64,000 bases of DNA, taken from the NCBI GenBank assembly GCA_029718625.1, contig CM056376.1, positions 114,070,023 to 114,134,022 of the forward strand, read 5' to 3'. A model generated the notes under the pieces. It searched no databases. It saw nothing but the letters and a program-made list of their open reading frames with translations, and was not told the origin of the DNA. Every line of letters begins with the position of its first letter. Within the stretch, counting starts at the first letter, position 1. This DNA comes from Synaphobranchus kaupii (taxonomy: Eukaryota; Chordata; Actinopteri; Anguilliformes; Synaphobranchidae). Position numbers and translations under genes: made by a program. Below, piece by piece: positions 43,482-55,399 of this stretch.

Positions 43482-44969
43482 TATTCGACTCATCCATCAA
43501 GATCAATAATGTTTACCTGGGGGGCCAGTGATAGCTTGTGTTTTTGCAGGGTGCACAGCACTTATTGAAACCACGGCGTAAATTGTGCGTAGCGTTCTCG
43601 CTGCTCCATTTTTTTTTGGTAAGAGAAAAACAGCTTGCTCAGTATCACGGATCACATGATCGGCTCTGAATATAGAAAGGGATTGATCCCGCCTGTTTAA
43701 GAGCTCGGGTGTGGGCCGATCAATCTCCGCGATCAGAACATATGCAACAGTAAATAATTGATGGCGGCTGTCGTCCCTCTCGACGGCTTTGAGTGATGGG
43801 TGCCAGCGGCGCTCTACCCCGCCCCACCCCGCCGGAGGTGACCCAGGCCATATGCGCCTTGCCGTTTTAATCACCTCCACGAAACGCGCACAGGTGTTTG
43901 TGCTGTCTGTTAGACAGGCCGGGATTCCACCGCTCCTCCGCCTCGCCGTGTGCACAAGACAGGCGGCGAAAGTTCCCAACCTCAGCTGTCTGCGCCAAGA
44001 TTTCCGCCATCTGGTCACCCGCAGGAGGCCAGTTTCCTTTGCATCTCAATGCTGATTGGCCCTGCGCAGCAGGGCATCGACGCCTGGCGGACCGCGAGCT
44101 CCCCCACACTTCCTGAACTGTACAGGAAGTATCTGTGTAAATATTGCTTCCCTCACTTCCTGTATGATTGATTTAGCCATTGTGAACGGAGGGTTAAAAT
44201 TAGCATGAGGAAATGAAGCTGTGATTAGTTTGTGTTATCATTTTGCAGTGAGATGGACAGCATCTCCAAGCCAAAGACATTTGCCTCAAGTCGATAGCCA
44301 TGTAATTGGGGCAGTTAATACTTATTGCAATTCCATTTGCATGTTGCGTGAATGACATGTACTTGTTAACACTCTATGCAAAACTGAGGCTATCAATCTT
44401 GTCACACAATATACTGTTTTAAAGTGTTAAAACTCATGATTCTATCTCTATAAAAATATTTTACAATGTTATAGTGACAACCGTTCCCTGACACCAAACA
44501 GGCTTTATCAAAACGAAGACTCTGTATGTTCTGTAAATCCAGACACGATACGAAAAATAAATAAAAATATTTTAGACGAGAAAAAACTTATGCTGTGTTT
44601 GAGCTTCTGTTACTTTGTTTCAGTACTACTTCCTACATTCATTCTGACTCTTGGAAAACAAACTCCTAAGGGTTACCTTTCAGAAGAAACCAGGATTATG
44701 CGTGCAGTCAAAGGGGTTCAAGAACAGCGGGCATTTTATTTCTGGGCTTGTGTTCAAAAAAGGTGGTCATTGAGAAGAGGTTAAAAAGTGAAATATTTAA
44801 AAGCAACAAAAACAAAAAGAGTATTTTCCTGAAAAAGCATTATCGTAATTCTGTTGTGTGGCTACAAGTCAGAGTTGGAGACTCGAGTCTGTGACTTGGA
44901 TTCCAGTCGCACTCAAGTCGCCAAAAAAAGACCTGCAACTTGACTTGGACTTAGATTAATTGACTTGTG
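43482..44969. other. unique sequence; GC-rich then AT-rich, possible conserved block
   Basis: 43700-44110 is relatively GC-rich with several overlapping short frames that I do not recognise. 44160-44350 is an AT-rich, non-repetitive block (TTAGCATGAGGAAATGAAGC) that could be a conserved non-coding element. 44870-44960 has ACTCGAGTC/ACTTGGACT motifs seen in dispersed repeats. Confidence 0.35.
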
Positions 44970-45586
44970 TGTCATGGGGTTTGCTATCAGTTCCCTTTTC
45001 TGCGATCGTCCTTTTTTCGTTCTTGTTATATCGGGATTTTCCGTCTTCCGTCCCGTGATTTCTCTTTCACTCGCCACTCATTCCTTGCACCTGTGCTTGT
45101 TACCTGTTAGGTATTTAAGATCCTCCCTTCCGCTTCCTGGGGCTTCTGTATTGATTACCACTTGACATAGTAGCCGGTAGGGTAAAGATCTAGAACCTAC
45201 AAGCGAACTTTTCCCTTTTGAGCTTGCTTGAGACTCTTACTTATAAGGGTTTTAGAGTTTTCCTTAGTAGGATTTTGTTTTTGCTCTCTTAAGCTTACAG
45301 TCTCTCATTTTGGTTTTGCTTCTGTTCTTGTTTAGACAGATAGCGCTTATTTTCCTTCCTTACCTACCTCTCTAGTGCTGTCCTATATAAAGAGCGAGGG
45401 GTTTTCTGTTCCTATTGTTTTCTCACGTGCAGTAGTGTTTCTAGCAGTAGGATTCAAGTTATTTGACCGATGAGTACGGAGTCCGATGCAAACCTGGACC
45501 TTCCGGTCTATGCAATCTGACATGTAACAACTTTTAAACCTCTGAGTTCCACGTACGTCTAAAACCAAGTATCCCGACCTCTGACA
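44970..45586 (+). repeat. probable solo LTR of another Gypsy-like family
   Basis: Starts TGTCATGGGG, ends CCCGACCTCTGACA, and has the same style as the LTR at 23976 (CACCTGTG...GTTACCTG...TATTTAAGATCC promoter-like part, then a T-rich stretch). The two are not homologous along their length. No clear target duplication was found, and a TG..CA end at 45522 is an alternative. Confidence 0.5.
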
Positions 45587-47634
45587 CCAGAGCCAGAGGG
45601 AGTCAGCAGGAGGGCTAAGGCTCCGAGACCCAGGTATACTTCTTAGCACCAAGGCATATGCACCAGGTAAACACTGGGTGCACGCACAGTCAGTCCTCTC
45701 AATGCTCCATAATGTCTCTTATAAACCTACCCTTACAGCTTGGTGTGGCGAGCAGGACATCTCTTACAGTGTGGCGCTGCAATGTGTGATAATCTCTCCC
45801 ACCCTAAATGTCTTACAGTTTTGATGACCTCAATGTGATACCTCTGGCAGGGGGGTGTCTGCTTTTACTTGACCTCGTAATTTCTTCTGCACCCTTGTCT
45901 ATAAAAAATTCCTTACACCTGCTTCGTAGTATACCCCCCCATTATAGCCTATTTTAAATGTCTAGGTGTTCACTGTTTATGTGATGAGAATGATCTGCTA
46001 CTGGACATTGTATTAATGTGTTGTATATAGGCCTATTTATTTTTCGGTTGAAAGGTAAGTATTTCACGCTGCTTGCTGGATTGGTGCGTGCTAGGTGGTG
46101 ATATATTGTGTGTGTTGGGGTGTTGCACAGGTGCTCAGTTGGTTTGCTTATGTTTATATAGCCTGTTGATGCTTGCACAGAGTCCACGCATATATTGGAT
46201 AGATGTATCTATTATGTGTACATGTGAATCAACACAAGTGTTTCGTAGTATAATGCTTGAAATTTGACTTTAGTATTCCGCGCCTAGCCTTGCACCCCCA
46301 CCCCCCATAGCACCCCCACCCCCCATAGCACCAGCAAGAACATTTCTGGAGCTGCCCCAGGCTCATATGTAAAAGTAAACATTTTCCATACTTTTCATTA
46401 AATGTTATAAATTCTCACACTGATGCATGACTTTTTCTTTTACTCTCATGGCTAATGGTGACAAAGATGAAATAATTGTAATTAAGTTTACCCAAATTAC
46501 ACAATGCTGTTTCATTGCCTTGTAAGTAGTAATACATTACACTGTCAGAGAAATACATCCGCTTCAACACAGTGATACGTACATTTTTTCAAACCCATTT
46601 CTCTCTTTCCATACCTTCACAAACATGGGTAGACTGAAATAATTGATCTTAAAAACAGTAAGAGGCCTAGACATACCTGCCTTTAAAAAGTCCTGCTTTC
46701 CAGATTAAAAACGGAATGGGGTGTATTTGTCTCTTGCTAATCATCTTACTAACCAATGCATTATTTATAATGTTCTGATCGGCAGAGTTTGTTGTTATTT
46801 TCGCTCAGGGACGAGTGGGAAGGTCTGAAAATGATCCCAGATAATGAGGTTCACCAGCCACAGAAGCCAGAACACTGCTACACAATAAAACAGAACCAAA
46901 TGCTAATGTCTATTTCCAACTAAATTATTTGGTAGGATAAATGATGTTTGTCACTTGGGCAGGGATTCTGAATTGGAACCATATTTTCCAATGGAAACAG
47001 CATATTGATATTGTTTGTGTGCTCCCTCTATGATTCAGATGGAATTGGAAACCTCCCATGTGTTTGTTTCCCTCTATCTGTAGAGCGCCCCCCTGTGTGG
47101 GGCAATCAGAAACATGTTGAGGAGCAGACGCACTTTCCCCAGTGGGGCCCTATCCTAATGTCTTAGTCTCAGTTTTACCTCCTGTAGCTACCTCAGGAAA
47201 GAGAGGAAAACCTGCTCTTAACATTTGATTTGTTTGATACCTGTATGCATACATCTTTTATTAAATTACTCTCTGAGGCGGTGAGGAAGTCATAAATCCA
47301 GAACCTCCCAATAGTACACTTTATTACCAGTAGCAAGAATGAAGCAGAAAACTGGCATCATCTTCAAAACATGCTGTCTTGTGCTTGTATTAGATGCCGT
47401 CTCAAGAGCATGTTTGCCAGGTGATCTTTGCTGTGCTTTATGTACATTTGGTATCTTTGCTGTGAGAAGCTAACAGCCAGCCAGCCGATTTTCTAGGTTT
47501 TTGGACATCAGACCCAAATTTCCATGCGATACAAAATCAGCTGTGATTATTTCTCCTTGTGTGTAATTCTGCGGCAGCTGGGGCAGCTCTCACTTACCTG
47601 GGATACTGTTGCAGGTGGAGTTGCAGTAGAGAAC
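45587..47634. other. mostly unique sequence; lone MITE end
   Basis: ACCTGCTTCGTAGTATACCC at 45917-45936 is a single end of the MITE family seen at 35857-36025. CACCCCCACCCCCCATAG is duplicated at about 46290-46330. No gene recognised. Confidence 0.5.
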
Positions 47635-47992
47635 AGGGAGTCGCAGTAGTCTCGGTGGGAGATGACCAGCACCTGGACTAAGAGCAGGGAGTTACAGTAG
47701 TCTCGGTGGGGGTTGACCAGCACCTGGACTAAGAGCAGGGAGTTACAGTAGTCTCGGTGGGAGATGACCAGCACCTGGACTAAGAGCAGGGAGTTGCAGT
47801 AGTCTCGGTGGGAGATGACCAGCACCTGGACTAAGAGCAGGGAGTTACAGTAGTCTCGGTGGGAGATGACCAGCACCTGGACTAAGAGCAGGGAGTTACA
47901 GTAGTCTAGGTGGGAGATGACCAGCACCTGGACTAAGAGCAGGGAGTTACAGTAGTCTAGGTGGGAGATGACCAGCACCTGGACTAAGAGCG
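47635..47992 (-). repeat. 51-bp tandem repeat, 7 copies, resembling L2 RT
   Basis: The plus-strand unit is AGGGAGTTACAGTAGTCTCG plus GTGGGAGATGACCAGCACCT and GGACTAAGAGC. On the minus strand each 51-bp unit reads VQVLVISHRDYCNSLLL. This matches VQTMVTSRLDYCNSLLA of the L2 RT at about 15805-15860, so a piece of an L2 copy seems to have been amplified. 51 is a multiple of three, so the frame stays open. Confidence 0.93.
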
Positions 47993-48038
47993 AGGTTAGG
48001 CACTTGGAAGCATATTCACATTATAATGCTAACAATGT

Positions 48039-48428
48039 CATGTGCATGGCTCAGAACAGCTCTCTCACCTTACCCAGTCTATTCTACATGTGCATGGCTC
48101 AGAACAGCTCTCTAACTTACCCAGTCTATTCTACATGTGCATGGCTCAGAACAGCTCTCTCACCTTACCCAGTCTATTCTACATGTGCATGGCTCAGAAC
48201 AGCTCTCTAACTTACCCAGTCTATTCTACATGTGCATGGCTCAGAACAGCTCTCTAACTTACCCAGTCTATTCTACATGTGCATGGCTCAGAACAGCTCT
48301 CTCACCTTACCCAGTCTATTCTACATGTGCATGGCTCAGAACAGCTCTCTCACCTTACCCAGTCTATTCTACATGTGCATGGCTCAGAACAGCTCTCTCT
48401 TGCACAGATCCTTACCCAGTCTATTCTA
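48039..48428. repeat. 47/48-bp minisatellite, about 8 copies
   Basis: The unit is CATGTGCATGGCTCAGAACA plus GCTCTCTCACCTTACCCAGT and CTATTCTA. 47-bp copies have CTCTAACTTACCC. It lies close to, but is distinct from, the 51-bp array. Confidence 0.95.
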
Positions 48429-50193
48429 AATGGGTGAAATCTTGAATGCTCTGACGTAGATTTTGAATGGTTTAAACTATTTCAAAATCGTAATTACAAT
48501 AAATATTAATTTACCATTCACCTATTTTTCTTGGAATTTTCCTAATATGCAGAGAAGTTTTACTTGAGTTTAGTGAATTTTCTCCAGAGATGGTTCTGGG
48601 GCACTGCAGGCTGAATGGAATGACCCGGGCTTGCAGTGTTCCCTCTGTTGCAGCTCTGTGTCCTGTCTAAGACCTTTTTTAATATTTGCACAAAATGCTG
48701 CTTCTTATAAGGTCAATAGCATGAAAATGGTGTCAAACACAAACGCCTGCCTTCAATCTCAGGTACCGTGAATAAACAACTGTCTAATTTAATGGCATTC
48801 TCTGGTGTTCCATTAACTGAAGGTGAGCCAGGAGCCAGCTCCACTTTTTGAAAATAAAAAAAAATGTCTTGGTGCTAGCAACACATTATTAAGTCCAATG
48901 GCACTTCTATGAAGAGTGAGGCCTATTAAAAAGCATTATGATTTGAGATTCATCCCATTTTTGTAACCCTCAATCAATACTGTATCATTTGTGTGGCACT
49001 TAATCTATCCAGTGTGAATTTTTGAGGCCCGACGGTGGATAATTGCTGCTTGTCTCCGTCAGCTTTATTCAGGTGAGTGACTATTGCTGAAATCTGAATC
49101 CTTTCAACATAAAAATTATTTGCCTTCAAACTTAAGAATCAACCTTTGTTAATGTATTGTTCATATGGAACATGGGAACATATTCGCCTTGTAATAAATA
49201 TGGTTCATCATTATAGAAGTTGGCATCATTGTACGACATGTCTGAGATGCACTCAAAGATTCCCAGGATCTATGATAGATTCTAACAAAGTCATACGCTC
49301 TATAAAAAAAACACCACTGTCGATTTGATTCGGGAGAGTGTAAACATCCAAATTTATAAGAAATAACTAAATTAATAAATAAATGATGACAGTACCAGCA
49401 AGACATTAAGGCTCCCTGCCGGTCTGTGTTTTGCAGGTGAGGGTAAAATGGTGTTGTGCAGTGCGAGCGCAGGCCTTTGAAAACAGGAGGGGGAAATACA
49501 GAGTTTACCGTCTGTTGAAGTTTGAGAGCGCACACTTCGGCTTCCTGTTCTTCCGTGCCGTGTCCTGACAGCACGGCGGCTGGATGCTGCGTACCGTGGG
49601 CCCTCTTTCCAAACACAAGTGGCTTCGAGACAGACTCCCAGAAGGCAATCCCTGTGTACTTGCACAGAACAAACCGTTTTCCTCATTTTATTCAACAGCT
49701 TGCAGGCATAAGCGCTACGCCGCCAGTAGCTTTGTATAGCATCTCCAAGCTGTTTTGATTCTGGCATCATATAGCTTTGCTCACATATCTTTTGGCTTAA
49801 TGGCAATGGAAATTAAATATTTATAGCAATATCTCGCCTTCATTTCAGTGGATAACATTTCATATCTGTTCCTCGATGGCACAGTAATGAAATTTTGAAT
49901 AAATGTTAGGCAAAGCTGTAAATGAGATTAAGTGCTATTGCGCCTTTTATTACAGCATAATGAACTTCAGGTCTTATCATTCTAACATGCCAATATTTTG
50001 AGATTAATGTTGTGTTTCTCATCTGTTTAATGTGTTGTATGAAAAGATGAAAAGAGTTTATGTCAAGGTCTGTTTCGGTTAAAAAATATATTTTCTATTG
50101 TTTTTTCGCAGAATGTATTCAATAAAAATGTTCTTATATTTATGTAAAAAACACTAATAATATTTTGACTGAAATTGTGATTTTCTTTTTTTT
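48429..50193. other. unique sequence; candidate conserved non-coding region
   Basis: No repeat family and no convincing coding frame. Overlapping frames on both strands at 49160-49806 do not resemble any family I know. 48780-49080 and 49400-49760 have the even, non-repetitive look of conserved regulatory DNA, but this is untested. Confidence 0.35.
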
Positions 50194-50221
50194 GGGGGGG
50201 GGGGGGGGGGGGGGGGGGGGG
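50194..50221. repeat. poly-G homopolymer, 28 G
   Basis: Preceded by a T-rich stretch. Length is uncertain. Confidence 0.95.
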
Positions 50222-50465
50222 TGTAGTTATGGATATAAACAACATAAAAAAGTTGACAGATTTAATCCATCAGGTTTTTTTCCAGTTTTGGATGGCAAAG
50301 GCAAGAATATTCCAGAGAGAAAGCAACAAACAACTTACTTTCTGCGCAGAACTTGCTACGATTACAGTGAGCACTGTAATAACGCAATTGGACAGGAAGG
50401 AACAGCTCAACATAACACACAAACAATGTAAATTCACCCTGAAAACCAAAATATATCATAATATA

Positions 50466-50566
50466 AGACATGCAGGTTAGGCTAATTGAGGGGGGAGCGT
50501 TGCTGTAAAAGAGCATGGGTGCTCAGTCAACCTACCCTGTATAAACAAAGGTAAATAAAAAAATAA
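50466..50566 (+). repeat. dispersed repeat end (same family as 8560-8690)
   Basis: AGACATGCAGGTTAGGCTAA, GGAGCGTTGCTGTAAAAGAG, CAGTCAACCTACCCTGTATA and AACAAAGGTAAATAAA match the segment at about 8575-8685. Confidence 0.75.
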
Positions 50567-50727
50567 TACATTTTACAAAGTGCTCCCCTAAATACACTCC
50601 CCACCAACAAAGTCCATAAAGATGTTCCCTGCTCAGATTCCAAATTCCAACGTAACGTCACAGACACCAAAAAGTAGTGATGTTATGGATGAATCTCAGA
50701 ATCGGCGAGGTATGCGTCGAGTACGTA

Positions 50728-51143
50728 CACTGTAAAAAAAAAAAAGTATTTTAACAGACAATCTACTGTAAATTTTACTGGATTTTTCCTGTTTTCTCAA
50801 AAAATGGCAGAATTACTGTAAAATTACAGAAATATGCTTTATATAAAATATCTCTTTTTAAAATAACAGCAATAACCCATAAATATAAAAAGACAGACTA
50901 TGTCTGTTAATTGAAGGTTGTTATTTTTATTTAAATGGTCTTGCTTGTAGGTTTATGGGGAAATACCATTTAATAATGTGATTTTGTCAACAAATGAGAA
51001 TGAATGAATAAAAAAATTACTGTAATTTTTAGGGGGTTTCCTCTGTAATTACATTTACAGCAATGTTCTGTTATTTTATGGTAGTCTACCGGCAACTTTG
51101 CTGCCAGACTTTTTACTGTTTTCTAACAGGATTTTTTACAGTG
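50728..51143. mobile_element. MITE with CACTGTAAAAAA ends, nested in the hAT (416 bp)
   Basis: Left CACTGTAAAAAAAAAAAAG and right GGATTTTTTACAGTG. TA flanks both sides (50726-50727 and 51144-51145). Interior repeats of TACTGTAA / ATTTACAG suggest palindromic structure. It shares only the CACTGTA terminus with the MITE at 6136. Confidence 0.85.
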
Positions 51144-51789
51144 TAGGGCAGTTTCTACTGAAGCCTCGCACCGAAGCTTCACTTTCAGCCAAACACGTGA
51201 TCGATGACAAACGAGGCCTCGGGTGCTGTCGAACCATGTGATTGGTTTGTTTTGAGTTTTGGGCGGGATTTGGGGTTTCGAATTGTAAGGAGCGTTACCC
51301 CCCTTATTTAGTGGGTTGGTTTTTGCGGAGAGTTTTGTTATTATTGCTATTGTTGCTATTGAGTTTTTTGAGGATTTTTTTTGAGTCGTTTTTTAAAGTC
51401 TTTTTTGAGGAGTTTTTGACTATTTTTGATTTTGTTTTGTACAGTTTTGTCGTTTTTGTACAAATATAATGGAACCTGCACGGAAGTGAAAATCTTCTCC
51501 TGCTTGGGAATATTTTGACCTGATATCTCACAATAAGGCAGGCCTAAGTGGCGTAGATATAAAAACACACTGAAACGCTAGGGATTCGAGCGCTGGGCTA
51601 GCAGTCGACTGTGCATGTCGTTTGTTGGTTGTTATTTTATCGTTACTACAGCAGATTATTACGATTTGTTTAATATTATTATGATTTGATTGTTAATTCT
51701 TATTCTTTCTTATTATGATTATCATCTGCATTCCTTCTAAAATGGTATATTATTTAATTTTGAAGGTGAAGTGCTTGCTGTGCCTAAAG

Positions 51790-51935
51790 GAGCTGGCTTA
51801 GGCCTGGTACATACTCTACGCAAGGAACGCGCGCAACGACGCAAAGAGCAACGCAGGAGGCGTTTCTCGCGTTCTTGCGTAGCAAAATGTGCAGTCCAAA
51901 TTTTGTAACGCAACGCAAACGCGTTTCCGTTAGAG
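51790..51935. repeat. possible MITE end abutting the gap
   Basis: GGCCTGGTACATACTCTACG and repeated CGCAACGACGCAAAGAGCAACGC-like pieces (ACGCAA every few bases) resemble a GGCC-ended MITE. No right end is visible before the gap. Confidence 0.35.
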
Positions 51936-52053
51936 ATGCTAAATGTAAATACTGTTCAATAACTGCAGAATTGCAGACTACACACAAAGAAGTAATACTT
52001 TCCGCTTTAAGATTACTCGCTCCAACCAGATTAGCCTAGGCTGCCAACTAGCG

Positions 52054-52553
52054 NNNNNNNNNNNNNNNNNNNNNNNNNNNNNNNNNNNNNNNNNNNNNNN
52101 NNNNNNNNNNNNNNNNNNNNNNNNNNNNNNNNNNNNNNNNNNNNNNNNNNNNNNNNNNNNNNNNNNNNNNNNNNNNNNNNNNNNNNNNNNNNNNNNNNNN
52201 NNNNNNNNNNNNNNNNNNNNNNNNNNNNNNNNNNNNNNNNNNNNNNNNNNNNNNNNNNNNNNNNNNNNNNNNNNNNNNNNNNNNNNNNNNNNNNNNNNNN
52301 NNNNNNNNNNNNNNNNNNNNNNNNNNNNNNNNNNNNNNNNNNNNNNNNNNNNNNNNNNNNNNNNNNNNNNNNNNNNNNNNNNNNNNNNNNNNNNNNNNNN
52401 NNNNNNNNNNNNNNNNNNNNNNNNNNNNNNNNNNNNNNNNNNNNNNNNNNNNNNNNNNNNNNNNNNNNNNNNNNNNNNNNNNNNNNNNNNNNNNNNNNNN
52501 NNNNNNNNNNNNNNNNNNNNNNNNNNNNNNNNNNNNNNNNNNNNNNNNNNNNN
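52054..52553. other. assembly gap, 500 N
   Basis: Exactly 500 N, a placeholder length. It lies inside the hAT transposon. Confidence 0.99.
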
Positions 52554-52573
52554 GAGCCAGAAACCAGCGGAGG

Positions 52574-52597
52574 TTATTTATTTATTTATTTATTTAT
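52574..52597. repeat. (TTTA)n microsatellite
   Basis: Six TTTA units right after the gap. Confidence 0.9.
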
Positions 52598-54387
52598 TAA
52601 CTTTTTTAATAGCAGTTATGGTTGCTTTATCATAATCATACTGACATACATGTTGATAAAAAAAATTTGCATATTGTTAATTTTGCCATAGGTTCCGGAA
52701 AGCAAGAACTTGATGAGGCCGTGGTCAACATGGTTATTAAAGACACTCAGCCCTTCACAGTGGTGGAAGATGAGGGGTTTAGGGAGGTTGGTCCAAAAAG
52801 CTGGACCCTACCTACATTCTCCCTACAAGGCAGGTGTGTATGTGTGTAGCCTATAGATGAAACAAATTAACCATTTCTGTTGGACAATTAAGTACTCTTC
52901 TACTGTTCAACAGGCTTTAAAAAACATGGTGGCCAAAATACCAGGCGACCAAGGAGAAGGGCAAGGCAGAGATGCAGAAGGTGGGTGGCAGTCAGCCTCA
53001 CATCTGATATGTGGACATCAATTAACATGGATGCCTACCTTGCTGTGGCCCTGCCATTACATTGACGACCATGACAAGCTTGGCACTGTTTTGTTGGGAG
53101 TGGAAAATGTTTCAAACAGCCACACTGCAGCAAACATCACACAGGTGAAGACCAACCTTATGGAGGAGTGGGGGCATAACAGATAAGGTTGGATGCCTTG
53201 TAACCGATGCATGACCAAACATGATAGCCTGTGCCAGAAACCTGAAATTTAGACATGGCAGTGTGTATTGCACATAATCTGAATTTAATTGTGCGCAAGT
53301 CCTTTTGAACAGACCCCAGGACTCAATGACACGCGCACAAAAAACCAGCAAGATTGTTGCATATTTTAGGACCAGCACCACTGCTAAGGAGAGGCTGACC
53401 CAGGTGCAGGAGCGGATGGGGAGACCCACTCGGAAGAATGATCCAGGAGGTAGGCACGCGCTGGAACAGCACATTCCACATGTTTGACCGCCTGCATCAG
53501 CAAAGAGAGCCACTGGGGGGCAGCACTGGCCTCTTTAAACACAGACCTCACCCCACTTACTTCCCAGGAGTATAGGAGTATATGAGGCTATAGGAGAGTG
53601 TCTGCGTGCGCTGTCTCCATTCCACCAGGCCACAGTGGAACTCTCGGAGGAGAAACGGGCGTCTGGCTCCAAAGTCATCCCACTGATGAATATGCTGCAA
53701 TGTGCTGTGGGTTCTGAAGGCACCAACATGACCACTGTGATGGCTGGCAAACTGGCTGAAAATCTGGTCAGATGGCTCAGGGACACTTTATCCAACCTAG
53801 AGTCGTTGAGTGTAATGACCATGGCAACAATGTTGGACCCAAGATTCAAAACCCATGGGTTTCTTCAGCCAGGTCAAGAGGCCAATGAGGCAGCCATGCG
53901 GCTGAAAGCTGAGTGTGGCCACTGTAATTAGGACCACAAGCCGTTACCCCCAACACCCTCAGAGGCCCCCTCTCCACCCCCTCAACCTGCCCAAGCTGTT
54001 TGTTGACATATAATTGTTTGTTGACATATAACTACCAGTATATTCAGACTGGACACATGTCCATTTGAAGTACAATCACTGCTAATAAAGTATTTGTCAA
54101 CATTTCTTAGGTACAAACCTGTGGCTCCCGCTGGACAGCATTGTGGACCAGACCAGGAGTTCAAATGCCACTGCTGACCCCACTATAGAGGTCCAACGCT
54201 ACCTCCCAAGACTGATGGATCCCCTTGAATTTTGGCATGCACAAAAACATGGAATATCTCCATCTCTACCAGCTGGCACTACGTTTTGTGGTGCACGCCA
54301 GCCTCCTCTGTTCTTCGTGAAAGGGTCTTTTCCAAGCCATGGGAAATAGTTTTCTAAGAAGAGGAGAAGCACATTCACTTTCACTGC

Positions 54388-54482
54388 CTGGTTCCAGAAA
54401 CACTCCCAGTCCCCAGTTCCAGAAGCACTCCCAGTCCCCCAGTTACAGAAACACTCCCAGTCCCCTGTTCCAGAAACACTTT
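54388..54482. repeat. 28-bp tandem repeat, about 3.5 copies
   Basis: The unit is GGTTCCAGAAACACTCCCAG plus TCCCCA, with variants AGCACTCC and AGTTACAG. It lies at the 3' end of the transposase remnant. Confidence 0.85.
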
Positions 54483-54670
54483 TTACTGCTCAATAGAACC
54501 CCACACAAATGTTTTCCCCCCTTTCTATAAAATCTTCCTGTTTTTTTCATTTTCAAACTTAATATAATATTATTACATATATTATTTTTTAATATATCTT
54601 AGTAGAAAACAAATCTAGCCTAATGACAGTTACAACTATATATTACGAGTATGTTAGTATGTGTATCACA

Positions 54671-54762
54671 TGAGCAGGGTTTTGAACTGGTACTTTCTCT
54701 CGCACCAATGGTTCTGAAGTCCGACACGTTTACCAGTGAGCTAAAGGGTTGCTTCTTGCTAG
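54671..54762 (-). other. tRNA-like sequence, degenerate
   Basis: On the minus strand it reads CCCTTTAGCTCACTGGTAAA (A-box-like TAGCTCACTGG), a central GTCGGACTTCAGAACC arm-like part, and CCAGTTCAAAACCCTGC (B-box-like). Arms are not fully paired by eye, so I do not call a functional tRNA. It could be an old tRNA pseudogene or SINE head inside the hAT. Confidence 0.35.
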
Positions 54763-55106
54763 CTTGCGGCAACTTTGTTATTTTGACCCTGGGGTGGAAT
54801 TTGTTCCAGGTTGTCATGATTTAGCTGCTCTAAATTATTTTTTACCAGCAGGGTGTCACTAGTGTACACTGTGTTGAATGAGGCTTCGAGTAATGAATCT
54901 ATTTGCGATACAATTGGCTGCAAAGCCTCAGTGCTTCAGGAAGCCTCATTTTGCCATCACTACCAAAAACGAAATATGTCCAGATGATAACCTAAAGTAT
55001 GTAATGCCCAAACTAGCAAAAAATCCCAGAACCAAAAATATAATCAACCAAAAAACAGAAAAGTGCAGTGCATTGCATCAAACAAAATAAAAAAGTAATG
55101 CTATCT

Positions 55107-55273
55107 CCAGGGGTCATCAAGTAAAAGTCCTCCCCAGTATTTTGCTCCAATCACCTGGATTTGCTAATTAACATAATTCTTCAGCCAGGAGGTAGAACTA
55201 ATTAGTGAAATCAGCTGGCTGAGTCTTTGGGTGGAAGAAACACATGGCAGGACTTTTACTTTATGTCCCCTGG
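55107..55273. mobile_element. MITE with CCAGGGG ends (167 bp)
   Basis: Left CCAGGGGTCATCAAGTAAAA and right TTTTACTTTATGTCCCCTGG are inverted repeats of about 25 bp with three mismatches. No clear target duplication. Confidence 0.82.
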
Positions 55274-55399
55274 ATTTCCACCTCTGGCTATCACCTGTAG
55301 AATAGACCCAGTGGAAAGCTCCCACACATAGGCCTCCCAAACCAAACCAAATGGTGCTACACCTTTAAGGAGGTGTGGTGCTCAAGGTGGATGGGGGAT

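Larger units (their letters stand above)
51488..54395 (+). pseudogene. hAT-Ac (ZBED-like) transposase remnant
   Basis: At about 51500-51540 a frame reads SSPAWEYFDLISHNKAG, the start of a BED zinc finger. After the gap come LDEAVVNMVIKDTQPFTVVE (52705-52770), LTSDMWTSINMDAYLAV (about 52998-53050) and GTVLLGVENVSNSHTAANI (53080-53140). STTAKERLTQVQERMGRPT (53377-53440), VELSEEKRASGSKVIPLMNM (53635-53700) and MATMLDPRFKTHGF (53818-53865) follow, and last a CTPASS-RERVFSK-like dimerisation end (54285-54350). The order matches hAT-Ac transposases of the ZBED type. Stops and frameshifts separate the blocks, and the 500-N gap hides the part after the BED finger. A working enzyme would cut and paste the element, but this one cannot. 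Confidence 0.87.
50675..54962 (+). mobile_element. hAT-Ac-type transposon (about 4.3 kb, both ends present)
   Basis: Ends are TAGTGATG and CATCACTA. Target duplications are CCAAAAAG (50667-50674) and CCAAAAAC (54963-54970), 7 of 8 identical. Subterminal motifs GAAGCCTCG/CGAAGCTTC (left) and GAGGCTTCGAG/GAAGCCTCAT (right) are typical of this type. Between them lie BED-finger and transposase remains, a nested MITE (50728-51143), a 500-N gap and a small repeat. The transposase is broken, so the copy is inactive. Confidence 0.88.

Noticed and set aside
43503..44018. 171-codon minus-strand frame in a GC-rich block
   Set aside because: Overlaps other frames on both strands and resembles no family I know. 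More likely chance in GC-rich DNA.
49161..49806. Two overlapping minus-strand frames of 151 and 144 codons
   Set aside because: They overlap in different frames, have no recognisable domain and show no splice or promoter context.
52834..52913. GT...AG interval in the hAT transposase that could be an 80-bp intron
   Set aside because: Splicing at these sites joins the two conserved blocks out of phase. A decayed frame is the simpler reading.
53505..53522. GCCACTGGGGGGCAGCAC as a CTCF site
   Set aside because: One core position differs and it lies within transposase-derived sequence. The match is weaker than the one at 63184.
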